Positions 1 to 10,619 are shown, counted from the first letter of the stretch. The stretch is DNA of 64,000 nucleotides from Phaeodactylum tricornutum CCAP 1055/1 (GCF_000150955.2 NC_011676.1:764419-828418), one strand, 5' to 3'. Numbers and translations are program-made. Notes: a model not told the origin generated them from the sequence alone.

Positions 1-1228
1 TCCTAACTTTGGAGGCAATGTATCCTTGATTCTCCCAGGTTCTACCCCAATGGCCCAGTCTCTATCAAACAGTGGAATTTCTATTTTAAGTGCTTCAGAT
101 TCCCTACCGAGCGTTGCCTTGTCGGGAATAAGTGTTTCGGAACCTCTCACGTTCTTGGAATGGATGGGACACTGGCACACAATTGCTGCTATTTCGCCGT
201 CAGTGACTAGAGCGGAACTGTTTAGGTTGGGGCATAGCGAGGAGTCTCGCAAAACTGATCCTCGGCCTCGTCGAAGTCGTAAGAAGAAATCAGCTTCTAT
301 CACCCCAAGTCAAGCGCCATCCGATGCCACTTTTCCCTCCAGTGCCATTAGGGTTTTGGTGCTAGGCAGCGGCTCTTGTGGCAAAACAGCTCTATTAAAT
401 GCACTATGTGGCTCGATGGAAAGCACCGAAGTTTCAGCTACCAACACAACAAGCACTCTGCATCCCGAGACAAGCAGCACATACGTAAAGATCGGTAGGG
501 GGCAATCGCTTGGCCATCACGGTACCTGCAGCCCGTCCAAGTCGCATGATGTAGTTGAGGAAATTGTAGCTCATCTCGTTTTCACAGACGTCCCTGAGAC
601 TGCTGCTGTCAGTCAGAGGGAACATTATCGAGAATTATCCGAGCTCTTTGGCTCGACCGCGTCTCCAAAAGATCGCGTCTGCGACCTTGCGATGCTAGTG
701 TTTGACGCTTCGAGTCCTTCGAGCTTTGAATTTGCCAGAGAACTAGAAGCAAAGCTATTGACACAGGAGACTCCTCGTGTTTTTATCGCTACGAAATCAG
801 ACAAGATATCTGCTCCCGAACCAGAGGATGGCGACGCACAGGCTGCGAATGTGTTGGAAACTGCCACGATTCATTGTCGAGAATCCGACTTGGAACTGCC
901 GCTCTTGACGTCGGCCGCCGACGGCTCACTGCTGAATTTTGAAAAGCGCAATGCTACTCTTGACCACTTGGCGCGTTGTGCCCTGGTCGAAGCTGGAGTG
1001 ACACGCCTAAAGTCGAGGCCGCACGAAGAGAAGCAACGCCGCGAGACTAACCGCCGTCGCAAGATGATGTGGCTCGGTGGTATCGTAAGCGTCGGTGTCG
1101 TTGTTGCTGCTGGTGTAGGTCTCCTTTGGGGCAGTCATGCGACAAAAAAGGAGCAGACGAGTGGCTTTGGATGGTTGCGTAACTGGTTTGGAGGTACAAC
1201 CCGGGGTAATTCACCGCAGGCCATGTAG
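1..1228 (+). CDS. Miro-like mitochondrial Rho GTPase, C-terminal part (5' end outside window)
   Basis: The frame is open from the first base, so the true start lies upstream; TTG at 26 is not a credible start. The visible part begins in a region resembling the EF-hand-associated segment of Miro (EWMGHWHTIAAI, then a YLGY-like RLGHSEE). It continues into a second GTPase domain with P-loop GSGSCGKT (about 343-400), a switch-like DVPET and a TKSD specificity motif in place of NKxD. The protein ends with one hydrophobic segment (about 1066-1130) and a short basic/polar tail, the tail-anchor layout of Miro proteins in the mitochondrial outer membrane. Miro links mitochondria to motors and to contact sites; that role is family knowledge. 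The N-terminal GTPase and EF hands would be upstream. A different tail-anchored GTPase is possible but less likely. Confidence 0.72.
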   Translation, partial: PNFGGNVSLILPGSTPMAQSLSNSGISILSASDSLPSVALSGISVSEPLTFLEWMGHWHTIAAISPSVTRAELFRLGHSEESRKTDPRPRRSRKKKSASITPSQAPSDATFPSSAIRVLVLGSGSCGKTALLNALCGSMESTEVSATNTTSTLHPETSSTYVKIGRGQSLGHHGTCSPSKSHDVVEEIVAHLVFTDVPETAAVSQREHYRELSELFGSTASPKDRVCDLAMLVFDASSPSSFEFARELEAKLLTQETPRVFIATKSDKISAPEPEDGDAQAANVLETATIHCRESDLELPLLTSAADGSLLNFEKRNATLDHLARCALVEAGVTRLKSRPHEEKQRRETNRRRKMMWLGGIVSVGVVVAAGVGLLWGSHATKKEQTSGFGWLRNWFGGTTRGNSPQAM

Positions 1229-1847
1229 TTACAGTGATGTTGCTATTGGCAAGACTTTCCATCTCTCGCTTACCCTGCCATACTAGGTAAAGACTGAGAA
1301 ATTTATAATTGCTTTCGAAAAAAAGCCTTGCACCCGATTTCGGTATGCATTACGTCGTCATAAGTGTTATCCTTTGGTCATGAAACTAGTCTAAACCTCG
1401 GGCACATTGCAATATGTGCTCACTTATTTTATAATAAAGCACTTTGCAAACTGTACTTCTAGTCCCTTTGCGTGCTTACAGTACGTTGACCAACATGTAC
1501 ATTGATTGTGGCCGTGGATACAGGACAGTGGTCAACGAACCAATACAAAATAGTCCAGAATTCGTGCTGACCACCGCTAATGTAAGTGGATCTGAAATCA
1601 ATTCTGGGTACGCGACATCTCTAGGATATCTGTTCTGAGTCCAAAATTTACTTACATCAGGGCCACTCCCAGTATAATCGCTATGTTTTTCGGGTTCCCA
1701 GAATTTCAAGATGATACGGCTCGAAAAGGCGTGTACCAGTTACTGTATACGGTGTGTAAAACTCTGCGCTGACAACAGTCAACAGAGCGACGATCCCGTC
1801 GTATGTTCATGTTCCTCTTTGGAGACGAGGGATGTATTACTTCGATC
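1229..1847. other. Intergenic stretch between Miro-like and PHD-finger genes
   Basis: No convincing gene is seen. Short open frames of up to 77 codons overlap on both strands without family features. A possible polyadenylation-type AATAAA lies at about 1432. ACAGT-type elements occur at about 1482, 1740 and 1776, just upstream of the PHD gene. Confidence 0.5.
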
Positions 1848-4817
1848 ATGACGAGCAATAGCAATAGCAATACCAATACCACTACTTCTACTCCTGCCAC
1901 TTCCGCCTCTATCCCGCTAGACCTTACGAGTAGCAGTAGTGCTCCCCGCAGTCACAATCGTCGCTACTTGTGTGCGGCCCCACGTCCGGATCAGTACGAC
2001 GAGCACGCGTCGCCAGTGTTGCAACGTCTGGGTCATACCCGTGCATCGCGGAAGACTTTGCTGGAAGCCACGTTGCGGGCCTTGCAAACGCGACACAATC
2101 TGGAACGGAAAACTGGGCCGGGTAGAAAGTCGAACGCTGAGCACGCCATTCATTTTTACGAATATTTATTGGAGTTGGTAGAAAATGGCGAGGAGGAGGG
2201 TGAGGACATCGGGGACGCCGACTCTATTTCGAGCGCTAGTAATAAGGATGAAGCAGAGCACGAGAGAAATGTAGAGTCTGTAAACAAAAATACGCTCAAG
2301 GACGAGAATAACGCGACCGAAGCACAAGAGGATTCTGTCAAATCGGAATTAGACGAAGCCTCTTCAATGGACACGGCAACCTTTGTGAAAGCTCACAACG
2401 ACCTTTGCGAAGTGTGTGACGAAGCCGGCGATTTGCTCATGTGTGAAACCTGTAATCTTGTCTTTCACGTTGCTTGTGTCCGTCCTGCCTTGGAAACGTT
2501 GCCGGAGCAAGATTACAAGTGCGCGTATTGTGTCCTGTCGACAGAACCGAAGAATAGTAGACCACGTAAGCAGGCCGCCGCGGCAGTTCGGCTTATGGCG
2601 CGTTTGCGTAATCAGTTTCAACGAAACAAAAGACGTGGACGAAACGATGCAGGAGACAGTAAACGCGACAACGAGGACGAGGACCAAATCGTCAGCAGTG
2701 ATCTGGGCGACAAGCCTTCCGAAGCATCAGGCAACGAGGAAATATCGAAGTTAGAGCCATCGGCCGGAACGGATGAGGAGAAAAGCAGTGAAGAAGAGAA
2801 AGACAAAACGAACGATACTAAAGACACAACGAAAGAAATAGCGGACCCACGGAAGGTGACAGAAGACAGAACGAATATAGAGGAAGCCACACCGCTTGCT
2901 TCCAACAAAAGGCGTAAGCTGGAGCTCTACAGGATTACTGATGCCTTTTCGACTCCTGAAAATATGGAAGACGGACGATCTAAACGCAATCGTAAGCAAC
3001 CAATGCTTTACGACCCTCAGGCGGGACCGGCTCGCAAGTGGCAATCGGACGAACCTAAGTACTGGAATTCTGACTCACAGTCAGACAATTCGATTTCTGG
3101 TGAAAGTGAAACCCGCGATGCTGACGAAAAAGATGCATTTGGTACTGTCGTGAAAAAGGTAGGATCGGCGCGCAAAGAAAACGGTGAGATACACTGCAGC
3201 TTTTGTGAAGACGACCCTTTTATCGAGCTATGCTGCTTCTGTGGCTGTCGTGTATGTTTTGGGAAGCATCATCAATCAAAACTGTTGTTATGCGACGAAT
3301 GTGACGACGAATACCACACTTTCTGCCTTAGCCCACCGCTTAAATCACTGCCAGCGTCCAATGCAGAATGGTTCTGCCCTTCATGCTCCGTTAGCCAACA
3401 AAGACGACAGATCACTACGAAATCGCTGTCGTCACGTATCGGGACCCGGGGTGCCATGAGCAAGTCCCCAAGTCCAACACGTATATCCTCTCGCCAAGCC
3501 GCGACCAAAGCGTCGCACTCGACGTCTTTGACCGAACACGTTAAGCGCGGTCCAGGGCGTCCGCGAAGCAAGGATCGAATTCTTACAGTGGCCGTAGGCA
3601 AGAAGCGTGGACGACCGCCCAAGTCAGCATCGCAAGGCAGCCCAGACAAGAAACGTGCAAAGACAGAGCCGACAACGAAACTTTCTTCACAGACACCAAA
3701 ATCGGATGACGGGAAAGCACGGAGTAAGTCTTTGGTTGGCGCCGTCTCCGATCATGACCCGGTCACAGACTATATCAGCGCCACGGCTCCAATACAAGAA
3801 GTGAAAATTAGCCGAAGTGGACGTCCAGTCAAGCGGGGCAGTTTTCACGACGAAATTGAACAGCGCGAGCAGCATCTGAGATCTGACCGGTCTCATCCAA
3901 TATCACCGTCGAAAGCTATCACAAACCAGACATCATCTACTCCTGCCACCATCCCAGCTGAAATTATTGAGGCCTCAACCATAGCTGATTCTGAATCTGA
4001 TTCTTTGAAGGCCACCAAAACGACTTCTGTGTTACAGGGTAGTCAACAGGCTTCCGCAAACGCAACTGCACTGGAAAATGCCTCTCCTTCTCCTGTATTT
4101 TCGGAACCAGCGTCCCCGCCAGCGCCAATGAACAATAAAGCCAGCAAGGTGTCAGTGAAAGTTTCTGTCTCGAATCCCACCCCAAATGTGCAACCATCGG
4201 TTCGAATTAACACTGTTCCTTCTATTGCCACTATTCCTCCCATGGTAGAGCCCACACCCGTGTCCGTGCCCCCTACAGCGATGAAGCCAGTGTCAGCTCC
4301 GATGTCTTCTTCCACAAGCACTTCGTTGCCAACAACGGGACAATCTACACTTCTATCACCCTCTAAAATATCGGATCCCGCTCCTGCAACTAACAATGTT
4401 GAGCCCGCTGCCGTTATTTCAACTGCAGCCATAACTATGGCCAAAGCAGCTGTACCACAGCCGCTTACAGCTTCTGCCAGCGTACCACCGCCTATCGCCC
4501 AAAACAAAGAAGTCAAGGTGCCTCGCCGCAAACCTGGAGCGCGAGAGTGCATGCAAATCTCTCGGCGATTCGGTGTTAGAGCCATTCCTCAAAAGTACAT
4601 GGATATTATGACGGATTATTGCAAGCGCGGAAAAGTTGAACATTTGATTCGGATGCGCGAGCGATTGGACGATCACTCCCGCTTTCTAGAAGCACAGTTG
4701 GCAGGATTGGAGGCCTTGGTCCTGGAAAAGGGAGAATCAAGTGTTGTGGTTCCTTCCATGCCGTCAGGTCCTGATCGCAAGCTAGAACGCACTTTGGGGA
4801 CAGAGTATGATTTGTAA
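1848..4817 (+). CDS. PHD-finger and AT-hook chromatin protein
   Basis: A single long exon. The ATG at 1848 (MTSNSNSN) is chosen because the in-frame ATG at 1803 adds only 15 residues; either could be used, and residue numbers here count from 1803. PHD finger 1 spans residues 202-244 (CEVCDEAGDLLMCETC ... CAYC). PHD finger 2 spans about 465-528 (CSFCEDD ... LLCDECDDEYHTFC ... CPSC) and has extra cysteines before its core. Two AT-hook cores follow near residues 583 and 600 (GPGRPR, KRGRPP). Long acidic and Ser/Pro/Thr-rich linkers separate these from a conserved-looking basic C-terminal domain (about 910-980, with RRFGVRAIP). PHD fingers usually read histone H3 tails and AT-hooks bind the minor groove of AT-rich DNA, so a nuclear chromatin regulator is inferred. 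No catalytic domain is visible. Confidence 0.82.
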   Translation: MTSNSNSNTNTTTSTPATSASIPLDLTSSSSAPRSHNRRYLCAAPRPDQYDEHASPVLQRLGHTRASRKTLLEATLRALQTRHNLERKTGPGRKSNAEHAIHFYEYLLELVENGEEEGEDIGDADSISSASNKDEAEHERNVESVNKNTLKDENNATEAQEDSVKSELDEASSMDTATFVKAHNDLCEVCDEAGDLLMCETCNLVFHVACVRPALETLPEQDYKCAYCVLSTEPKNSRPRKQAAAAVRLMARLRNQFQRNKRRGRNDAGDSKRDNEDEDQIVSSDLGDKPSEASGNEEISKLEPSAGTDEEKSSEEEKDKTNDTKDTTKEIADPRKVTEDRTNIEEATPLASNKRRKLELYRITDAFSTPENMEDGRSKRNRKQPMLYDPQAGPARKWQSDEPKYWNSDSQSDNSISGESETRDADEKDAFGTVVKKVGSARKENGEIHCSFCEDDPFIELCCFCGCRVCFGKHHQSKLLLCDECDDEYHTFCLSPPLKSLPASNAEWFCPSCSVSQQRRQITTKSLSSRIGTRGAMSKSPSPTRISSRQAATKASHSTSLTEHVKRGPGRPRSKDRILTVAVGKKRGRPPKSASQGSPDKKRAKTEPTTKLSSQTPKSDDGKARSKSLVGAVSDHDPVTDYISATAPIQEVKISRSGRPVKRGSFHDEIEQREQHLRSDRSHPISPSKAITNQTSSTPATIPAEIIEASTIADSESDSLKATKTTSVLQGSQQASANATALENASPSPVFSEPASPPAPMNNKASKVSVKVSVSNPTPNVQPSVRINTVPSIATIPPMVEPTPVSVPPTAMKPVSAPMSSSTSTSLPTTGQSTLLSPSKISDPAPATNNVEPAAVISTAAITMAKAAVPQPLTASASVPPPIAQNKEVKVPRRKPGARECMQISRRFGVRAIPQKYMDIMTDYCKRGKVEHLIRMRERLDDHSRFLEAQLAGLEALVLEKGESSVVVPSMPSGPDRKLERTLGTEYDL

Positions 4818-5617
4818 CAAACCCCTTTAAGCTGATGCTATCGTCCCTGCTTCTGAACCATGTTCTCTAAAGCTGAAGTCACGTTTTCGCCCCACCGCGT
4901 AACGATCTCCCGATTCTTTCGCAGCTCAAATCCATTAAAGGACACAACAGCATGAGACAACGAGAAAGAATCTTCCCAGCGAGATCGTCTAGATAGATTT
5001 ACTAGTTTGATTAACCCCAGCTTAAGCAACCGATTGTTATCCTACTAGATTCTTATCAGGGAGAATGATAAAAAGATGATCTGGGCACATCCTGGCTTAA
5101 GACGCTCCGCCTTCGGGCATCCACGGGCCATGTTGAAAGGATGTCTCAGGGACAAAAAAGGAAATTACTGCTGATACGTGTTGAAATACTCGTTCGTTCC
5201 CAGTAGATTATCCGTATCTACTGCCTAACCTAGATGTAACCGTTCTGTTCGTTACCTTGTTCTAAGTTGTGAGTTGCCTCACATTACGTTTCTATCTACT
5301 TCCTGTATTGAGATGCTGGTCTTTTGTATGCCAGTCATTCAATCGTAGCATCCATTACGCTTGTTATATATTCGGTCATATAACCTTTCACTGGGTTGCT
5401 TGATATCCGTTTGGGTAAGTTCCGCTTATACTTCGTCGGTGACTGTGGTCGTGAGAGTCTTCTCAGTTAGTCACTGGCATAGTTTCAGCTCTGAACTTAT
5501 GGATATTGGAGCCCTACTTGTACATCCTCATGGGGGCTCGTCTGCCGTCGTACCACTCTCGTTAACAGATACGTTCACTGCCAGCGTTTTGTTGCACTAT
5601 CTCACTCTGGAACGACC
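4818..5617. other. Intergenic stretch, 800 bp
   Basis: Only short open frames (up to 86 codons) without recognisable motifs. The region should hold the 3' end of the PHD gene and the promoter of the rhodanese gene. No repeat or RNA gene was recognised. Confidence 0.45.
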
Positions 5618-6943
5618 ATGAACAATCAGGTCGGCTCCAAAACGATGATAACATCTGCGGTAAACGTTGAACGTCATCCCTCTGTCTCCATGATGGATCC
5701 TCACTCGAGACCGGAGGACCGTAACTGTCCCATCAATCCACACCCACACCATGATTATCGAATAGCACTTTATTACTGCTACCTTCCCATTCCGACCAAA
5801 ACCATGGTGACCGAACATGTGGACTTTCACAATATGATTGGACAGCGCTACAGTTTGGGCGGAAGAGTTCGCATCAGTCCTGAAGGACTCAATGGAGTTC
5901 TGAGCGGGAAGCTGCAGGATCTGAAACGGTACGCCTATGATCTCGAACAAGAATTGGACCGGCTGCACTATACAACAGAAAACCAACGCAAATGGGACTT
6001 GGATATCAAATATTGCCTGCTCCGTGAAGATATTCCCGTGGAAGCACAATTGTTTGCTAATCTTGTGGCCAAAGCCACTAAGACTGTTATTAGTTTAGTT
6101 GATACGGACGAATCACAGCAGCAGAGAAGCAATCGTCGTCGAAAATCCGAGCCGAACAAGGTACCAAACAATCCGCACTTTGTCGCACAAAATATTCTGG
6201 ATCAAGGATTGCATCAGCACAAGCCAGCAACACATCTATCTCCGGGGGAATGGGATGATTACTTGGGCGAATTGACTGCCGCGAATGATCCATCAAAAGT
6301 TATATTGCTGGATTGTCGAAACGTGTACGAAAGTAATGTTGGGCACTTCCTCGTGCCCCAGGCGTCGACCATATTGACCAATACTCGCAAGTACGCTGAG
6401 CTACCCCACGTACTGCTTTCTCAGAGAGATCGGCTCCTGCAATCGGATCATATTTTCATGTATTGCACGGGCGGTGTACGCTGCGAACGCGCTAGCGTCT
6501 TTTTACAAGCCATGCTCGAAAATCAATGCAACGAGGAAGACTCTGACAGTCCGGGCGAAACAAAGAAGAAACCACAAATTTATCAATTACACGGTGGCAT
6601 CCAACGCTATCTCGAACAAGAAAATCCTAGTCTTTACAAAGGCAAGAACTTTGTTTTTGATCCGCGACGTACCGATCCTAAGCACGACAACAGCACCGTA
6701 GGAACTTGTCTCTTGTGTCACCAGCCCCACGACGACTATGACAACGGCCACGCCCCCGCAACCAACAAGGAAGCCCGCTGTTGGAATTGTCGTATCCTCA
6801 TTCTGGTCTGCGATGACTGCCGTCAAACCGTGGCCTGTTCGAATGAAGTTCACGACGAAGCTTTGCCCCGCATGTATTGTGGTGGCAAGGAAGAACGGTG
6901 TTTGCACGTTCCACCCGTTCGAATTTTAAATAGTGAACGCTGA
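5618..6943 (+). CDS. TrhO/TSTD2-like rhodanese protein, probable tRNA U34 hydroxylase
   Basis: 441 residues, one exon, first ATG at 5618. The order matches the UPF0176/TrhO family. First comes an acylphosphatase-like N-terminal domain (about 45-130; YSLGGRVRISPEGLNG is the family signature). A rhodanese domain follows (about 210-325) with the active-site loop CTGGVRCE at Cys283. The C-terminal part holds cysteine pairs CLLC, CWNC and CDDC (about 364-400) that probably bind zinc. Bacterial TrhO makes 5-hydroxyuridine at tRNA wobble position 34 and eukaryotic members are called TSTD2; the same reaction here is inferred. A basic, Ser/Arg-rich insert of about 40 residues separates the two main domains. 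The 3' end overlaps the convergent oxygenase gene by 18 bp (6926-6943). Confidence 0.85.
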   Translation: MNNQVGSKTMITSAVNVERHPSVSMMDPHSRPEDRNCPINPHPHHDYRIALYYCYLPIPTKTMVTEHVDFHNMIGQRYSLGGRVRISPEGLNGVLSGKLQDLKRYAYDLEQELDRLHYTTENQRKWDLDIKYCLLREDIPVEAQLFANLVAKATKTVISLVDTDESQQQRSNRRRKSEPNKVPNNPHFVAQNILDQGLHQHKPATHLSPGEWDDYLGELTAANDPSKVILLDCRNVYESNVGHFLVPQASTILTNTRKYAELPHVLLSQRDRLLQSDHIFMYCTGGVRCERASVFLQAMLENQCNEEDSDSPGETKKKPQIYQLHGGIQRYLEQENPSLYKGKNFVFDPRRTDPKHDNSTVGTCLLCHQPHDDYDNGHAPATNKEARCWNCRILILVCDDCRQTVACSNEVHDEALPRMYCGGKEERCLHVPPVRILNSER

Positions 6944-8119
6944 GACTGTAGCAGTATGGAAGTCACCAAATGTCTGACCTGGCTTCCAGCGTTGGGAAAG
7001 CGGAACAACGTTGGCAGGCAACACAACGTCCTGCGCTTGACAATCGCGTACACTTTTTCCTGATGGAATTGCTAAGGGTTCGTGAAATTCAGGTTCTAGA
7101 AAGACTGCGAAGGATTCTCGCGTGATGGATGACTGTGATGAAGGTCGAACGGCATGAGGCGTCGCCTGTAAAATGCCACCCGACTGAATTTGCGACGTCT
7201 CGCCAATCTGGAAACCGCAAGCGTTTGACGGCAGAGTGACCTTGACCACACTGCCGGCTCGAGTCTGAATGTAGAGACCGGCGGAATTATCGGTGCATGC
7301 AACGGGTTGACCCGTGGTAGTGTCTATGTACATACCTGGGACTAAACCTGTCAGTAAACCCTGCATCGTGAAGGGATGTTGGTAAAGCGCAGTTGAGAGA
7401 AAACAAAATCAATTAATTACAAACAGTACGGAGCACGTTCGACTTACGTGATCGTTATGCCAACCACACCACATTGCATCTTTTTCCTTGCTGTTATTTT
7501 CGGACATGTCAAAGTAGTGTAAGAGTCTCCCTGTGCAGTTGAGAGATCGTAGCAGAGTATCTCGGAAATGAGTTTCGACACCGTGTCGATGGCAATACAC
7601 GTCACAAACGGCAGCTACTAATACTCCCACGTGGAGTAACGTTTGTCCCATGTTTTTAAAAGCTTCCCGCAAAATCGGCAAAGACTCTGGCCAAACGTTA
7701 TCGGCGTAAAATTCGGGATGCTGAATCGCCAGCTTATTCCACAATTCGGCCCGACCGTCCCGAGCAGTCAGATCCTTCAAAAAAGAATCTGTGCGTGGAT
7801 TGCCGTAGAAACTTCCCTTGGCAACATCGGGCCGCCCAGGGACCAAGCATTCTTTACCGTGCGACCATCCTGTCGAAAATAGCGTTTCAGATCGAATTAC
7901 CGCGTCCAGATCAGGTAGCGCAGGTAGTTTAGACGCCAAGGGCAGCAGCGCTTGCCGTTGAGACGAAAAGTTAGGAATGTCAGTTACGGCTAGGATGCCC
8001 AAACAGTTTAAATTAGACCCAAAAGATTCCCCCACTTTGAGTACCAGATTATCATCAGGATCATCACTGTCAAATGAGACAAGCTCGTTGTAGGAAATAG
8101 TGACAATAGGAGCCGCCAT
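6926..8119 (-). CDS. 2-oxoglutarate/Fe(II) oxygenase superfamily protein (two exons)
   Basis: Exon 1 is 8119-7448 and exon 2 is 7360-6926, with intron 7447-7361 (GTAAGT...CAG, phase 0), giving about 368 residues. The ATG at 8119 (MAAPIVTISYNEL) is chosen because the longer frame upstream begins with TTG. The join gives WHNDH followed by GLLTGLVPGMY, the HxD iron site of isopenicillin-N-synthase-like oxygenases. The distal His is in LQATPHAV, followed by an R/S motif (ITRESFAVFLEP) of the kind that holds 2-oxoglutarate. Substrate unknown. It converges on the rhodanese gene, sharing 18 bp of 3' sequence, and is divergent from the DEAH helicase gene. There is no clear targeting signal. Confidence 0.8.
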
Positions 8120-8435
8120 CGTCGTGGCGCGTTTGGGCAAAGCGTTCTCTGGATTCGAAATGGGTGGGAATGTTACGGTGAGGTCTTTGCTTGGCTCAAT
8201 AACCCGGAGCACGCACACAACGTGAATGGATTCTGACAATCAAGACCCAAACTCACAGTGATATTTATTGACTGTGAAACGAGTTTCGTCAAGCCAATCA
8301 AATATTTTGTCGGTGGCAAAGAGCTGTCGACAATGGCCGTCGCTTGTGTCAAGGCAAGAGCAAGTGTATATGAATCTTTCTACGTCCCATTGACTACTGA
8401 TCTATTTACTAAGCCCATAATAAGTTTCTTTGGAA
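8120..8435. promoter_or_regulatory. Divergent promoter region, oxygenase and DEAH helicase
   Basis: 316 bp separate the start codons of two head-to-head genes, so both promoters and 5' UTRs should lie here. No clear TATA box or palindrome was seen. Confidence 0.4.
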
Positions 8436-10619
8436 ATGAAGCTCTTTTCTGAAACAGCCAAAAAGAAACGACACCGCTCCGATTCCATTGATTCATTAGC
8501 GAATTTCCGGCAGAATCTCCCTGTTTACGCATATCGCACGGAGCTACTTCGAGCAATACGGAGTCCCAAAATTGTCCTTGTTACTGCTTCAACTGGTAGC
8601 GGCAAGTCGACCCAGATACCGGCCTACTTGATCGACAGCGAGCACGTCATGGCCGTCACACAGCCTCGACGAGTTGCTGCCACTACCCTCGCCCAACGCG
8701 TGGCGCACGAACACCAAGGCATTGTGGGACACCAAATTGGCTATCGCGTAAGATTTGACGATTGCACTCGCAGCGATACCCAACTTACCTACGTGACGGA
8801 TGGTATGCTCCTGCGAGAAGCCATGGTGGATCCACTCCTACGAAAATATTCGATCATATTTCTCGACGAAGCGCACGAGCGATCCTTACAAACTGATATT
8901 TTGCTCGGTGTCGTGCAGCGTGCGCGCAAATCACGACAGCAGTCCTACAGTAGGCGGCCATTGCAAATCGTTGTCATGTCGGCAACACTACAAGTCCAAA
9001 CTTTTGAAGATTTTTTCGGTAAAGAAAATGTTGTCCGTATTGAAATTCCTGGGCGGCAATTTCCAGTGCAAATGCTGTATACTTCGGTACCCGCCGAAGA
9101 TTATATGGAAGCTACTTTGGCGACGATATTGCAAATCCACACCCATGAGGAAGCTGGAGATGTGCTAGTCTTTCTACCTGGACAGGAAGAAATCGAGGAT
9201 TTGGCGACGTTGCTAAGGTTGCAGCTACAGGAAGAGGAAGCCTCCAAATGGACCGGGGATCATGTTGTCCCTTTCGCGCATCAGCACACCAGGGGCAATA
9301 CCGTATCGCAACTGCTCGCGAATGGAGTTCTCATATGCCTCTTGTATGCAGCCTTACCTCCGGAAGCACAGCTTGCGGCTTTTGCCGAAAAGCCAGAAGG
9401 GTGTCGTCGCAAAATAATTCTCGCTACCAACATTGCCGAAACGTCCGTTACATTGCCGGCGATTCGCTACGTTGTAGACACCGGTAAACACAAACTCCGA
9501 CAAATCCTAGCCACTGGTATGGACAGTTTGACAGTCGAATCTGTCAGTCAAGCGCAAGCGGCCCAACGCGCTGGACGAGCAGGCCGTATTGGACCTGGAC
9601 TCTGTTTTCGACTATACACTGAAGACGCTTTCGAGCGCTTGGATCCCGACAGTCTGCCTGAAATCCTTCGAGTCGGTTTGGCGCAAGTCATACTGCAACT
9701 CAAGGGTATGGGAGTGCAAGATCCCACTACGTTTGATTTCGTCACTCCGCCCGACACATCCAGCTTGGTTCGTGCCGCGAAACTGTTGTACGCCTTAGGG
9801 GCAGTCAACGATGCCATGGAGCTGACGGACTACGGCAAAAAACTAGCCAAGTTACCGCTAGATCCTGTGTTCGGCCACCTGCTTCTCAAGAGTGCCGAGT
9901 ACTCGTGCACAAGTGAGATGTTGACGGCAGTGGCCGTCCTCTCTGCCGAGAACGTCTTCTATCGACCGACAACCGGAGAAGTTATCGCCAAAGCGGCCGC
10001 TGCCCACCGTCGGTTTGCGAGCCACGAAGGGGATCTCCCTACCTTTCTCAATGTGTACCAAGCCTGGGAACGAGAGGCGTCGTACGTACCTCCCACTTCT
10101 GGTGGTCGCCGAGCCCAAAAAAAGCTTCTGCATACGAACGGACAGCATTCAAGAGTGTTGCATGGGGAATGGTGCCAGCGAAATTTTGTTTCTGGACGTT
10201 CCTTGGGACGAGCTTATCACGTACGACAGCAACTTAGGTCTACGTGTTTGAGGCCAGCGGAAAAGAATGGGCTAGGGATGGACGTGAACGTCACTTGTGG
10301 AAAGGATCGAGAAAGTTTTCTAAAGTGTGCGGCGGCTGGACTTTTTTTGCAAGTGGCCTCCCGCACCAAGGCAGAAACGGAGATTGATAGTCGGGGTCGA
10401 TCGGGAACTGTCGTCTCAACGCGAGGACGGTATCGAACGAAAATAGGTAACGAAACAGTTTCCATCCATCCGACGTCTACCATGTTTGGAAGACATCCTG
10501 CACCAGCTTGTGTAGTGTTTACGGAATTAGTCACGACGAAAAAGACGTACATTCGCGGAGTGACACAAATCCGGGAAGAATGGCTACACGAGGTTGCTCC
10601 TGTCTTCTATCCAAAGTAA
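8436..10619 (+). CDS. DEAH-box RNA helicase
   Basis: 727 residues from ATG 8436 (the frame extends upstream only to a TTG). Helicase motifs appear in order: GSGKST P-loop (about residue 54-59), DEAH in FLDEAHERS (about 143), SAT in VVMSATLQ (about 181), a TNIAETSVT motif and QRAGRAGR motif VI (about 378). The C-terminal winged-helix, ratchet and OB-fold regions follow, with YRT, IHPTS and a WL(H)EVAP end, as in the Prp22/Prp43/DHX family. Such enzymes remodel RNA-protein complexes in splicing or ribosome assembly. The subgroup (DHX15, DHX33, DHX35 or DHX40-like) cannot be fixed by eye. A basic insert (VPPTSGGRRAQKKLLHTNG) sits just before the conserved EWCQRNF. The gene is convergent with the CZIB-like gene. 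Confidence 0.9.
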   Translation: MKLFSETAKKKRHRSDSIDSLANFRQNLPVYAYRTELLRAIRSPKIVLVTASTGSGKSTQIPAYLIDSEHVMAVTQPRRVAATTLAQRVAHEHQGIVGHQIGYRVRFDDCTRSDTQLTYVTDGMLLREAMVDPLLRKYSIIFLDEAHERSLQTDILLGVVQRARKSRQQSYSRRPLQIVVMSATLQVQTFEDFFGKENVVRIEIPGRQFPVQMLYTSVPAEDYMEATLATILQIHTHEEAGDVLVFLPGQEEIEDLATLLRLQLQEEEASKWTGDHVVPFAHQHTRGNTVSQLLANGVLICLLYAALPPEAQLAAFAEKPEGCRRKIILATNIAETSVTLPAIRYVVDTGKHKLRQILATGMDSLTVESVSQAQAAQRAGRAGRIGPGLCFRLYTEDAFERLDPDSLPEILRVGLAQVILQLKGMGVQDPTTFDFVTPPDTSSLVRAAKLLYALGAVNDAMELTDYGKKLAKLPLDPVFGHLLLKSAEYSCTSEMLTAVAVLSAENVFYRPTTGEVIAKAAAAHRRFASHEGDLPTFLNVYQAWEREASYVPPTSGGRRAQKKLLHTNGQHSRVLHGEWCQRNFVSGRSLGRAYHVRQQLRSTCLRPAEKNGLGMDVNVTCGKDRESFLKCAAAGLFLQVASRTKAETEIDSRGRSGTVVSTRGRYRTKIGNETVSIHPTSTMFGRHPAPACVVFTELVTTKKTYIRGVTQIREEWLHEVAPVFYPK

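Noticed and set aside
4043-4585. 180-codon minus-strand open frame inside the PHD-finger gene
   Set aside because: Reads the opposite strand of a Pro/Ser/Thr-rich low-complexity part; a composition artefact.
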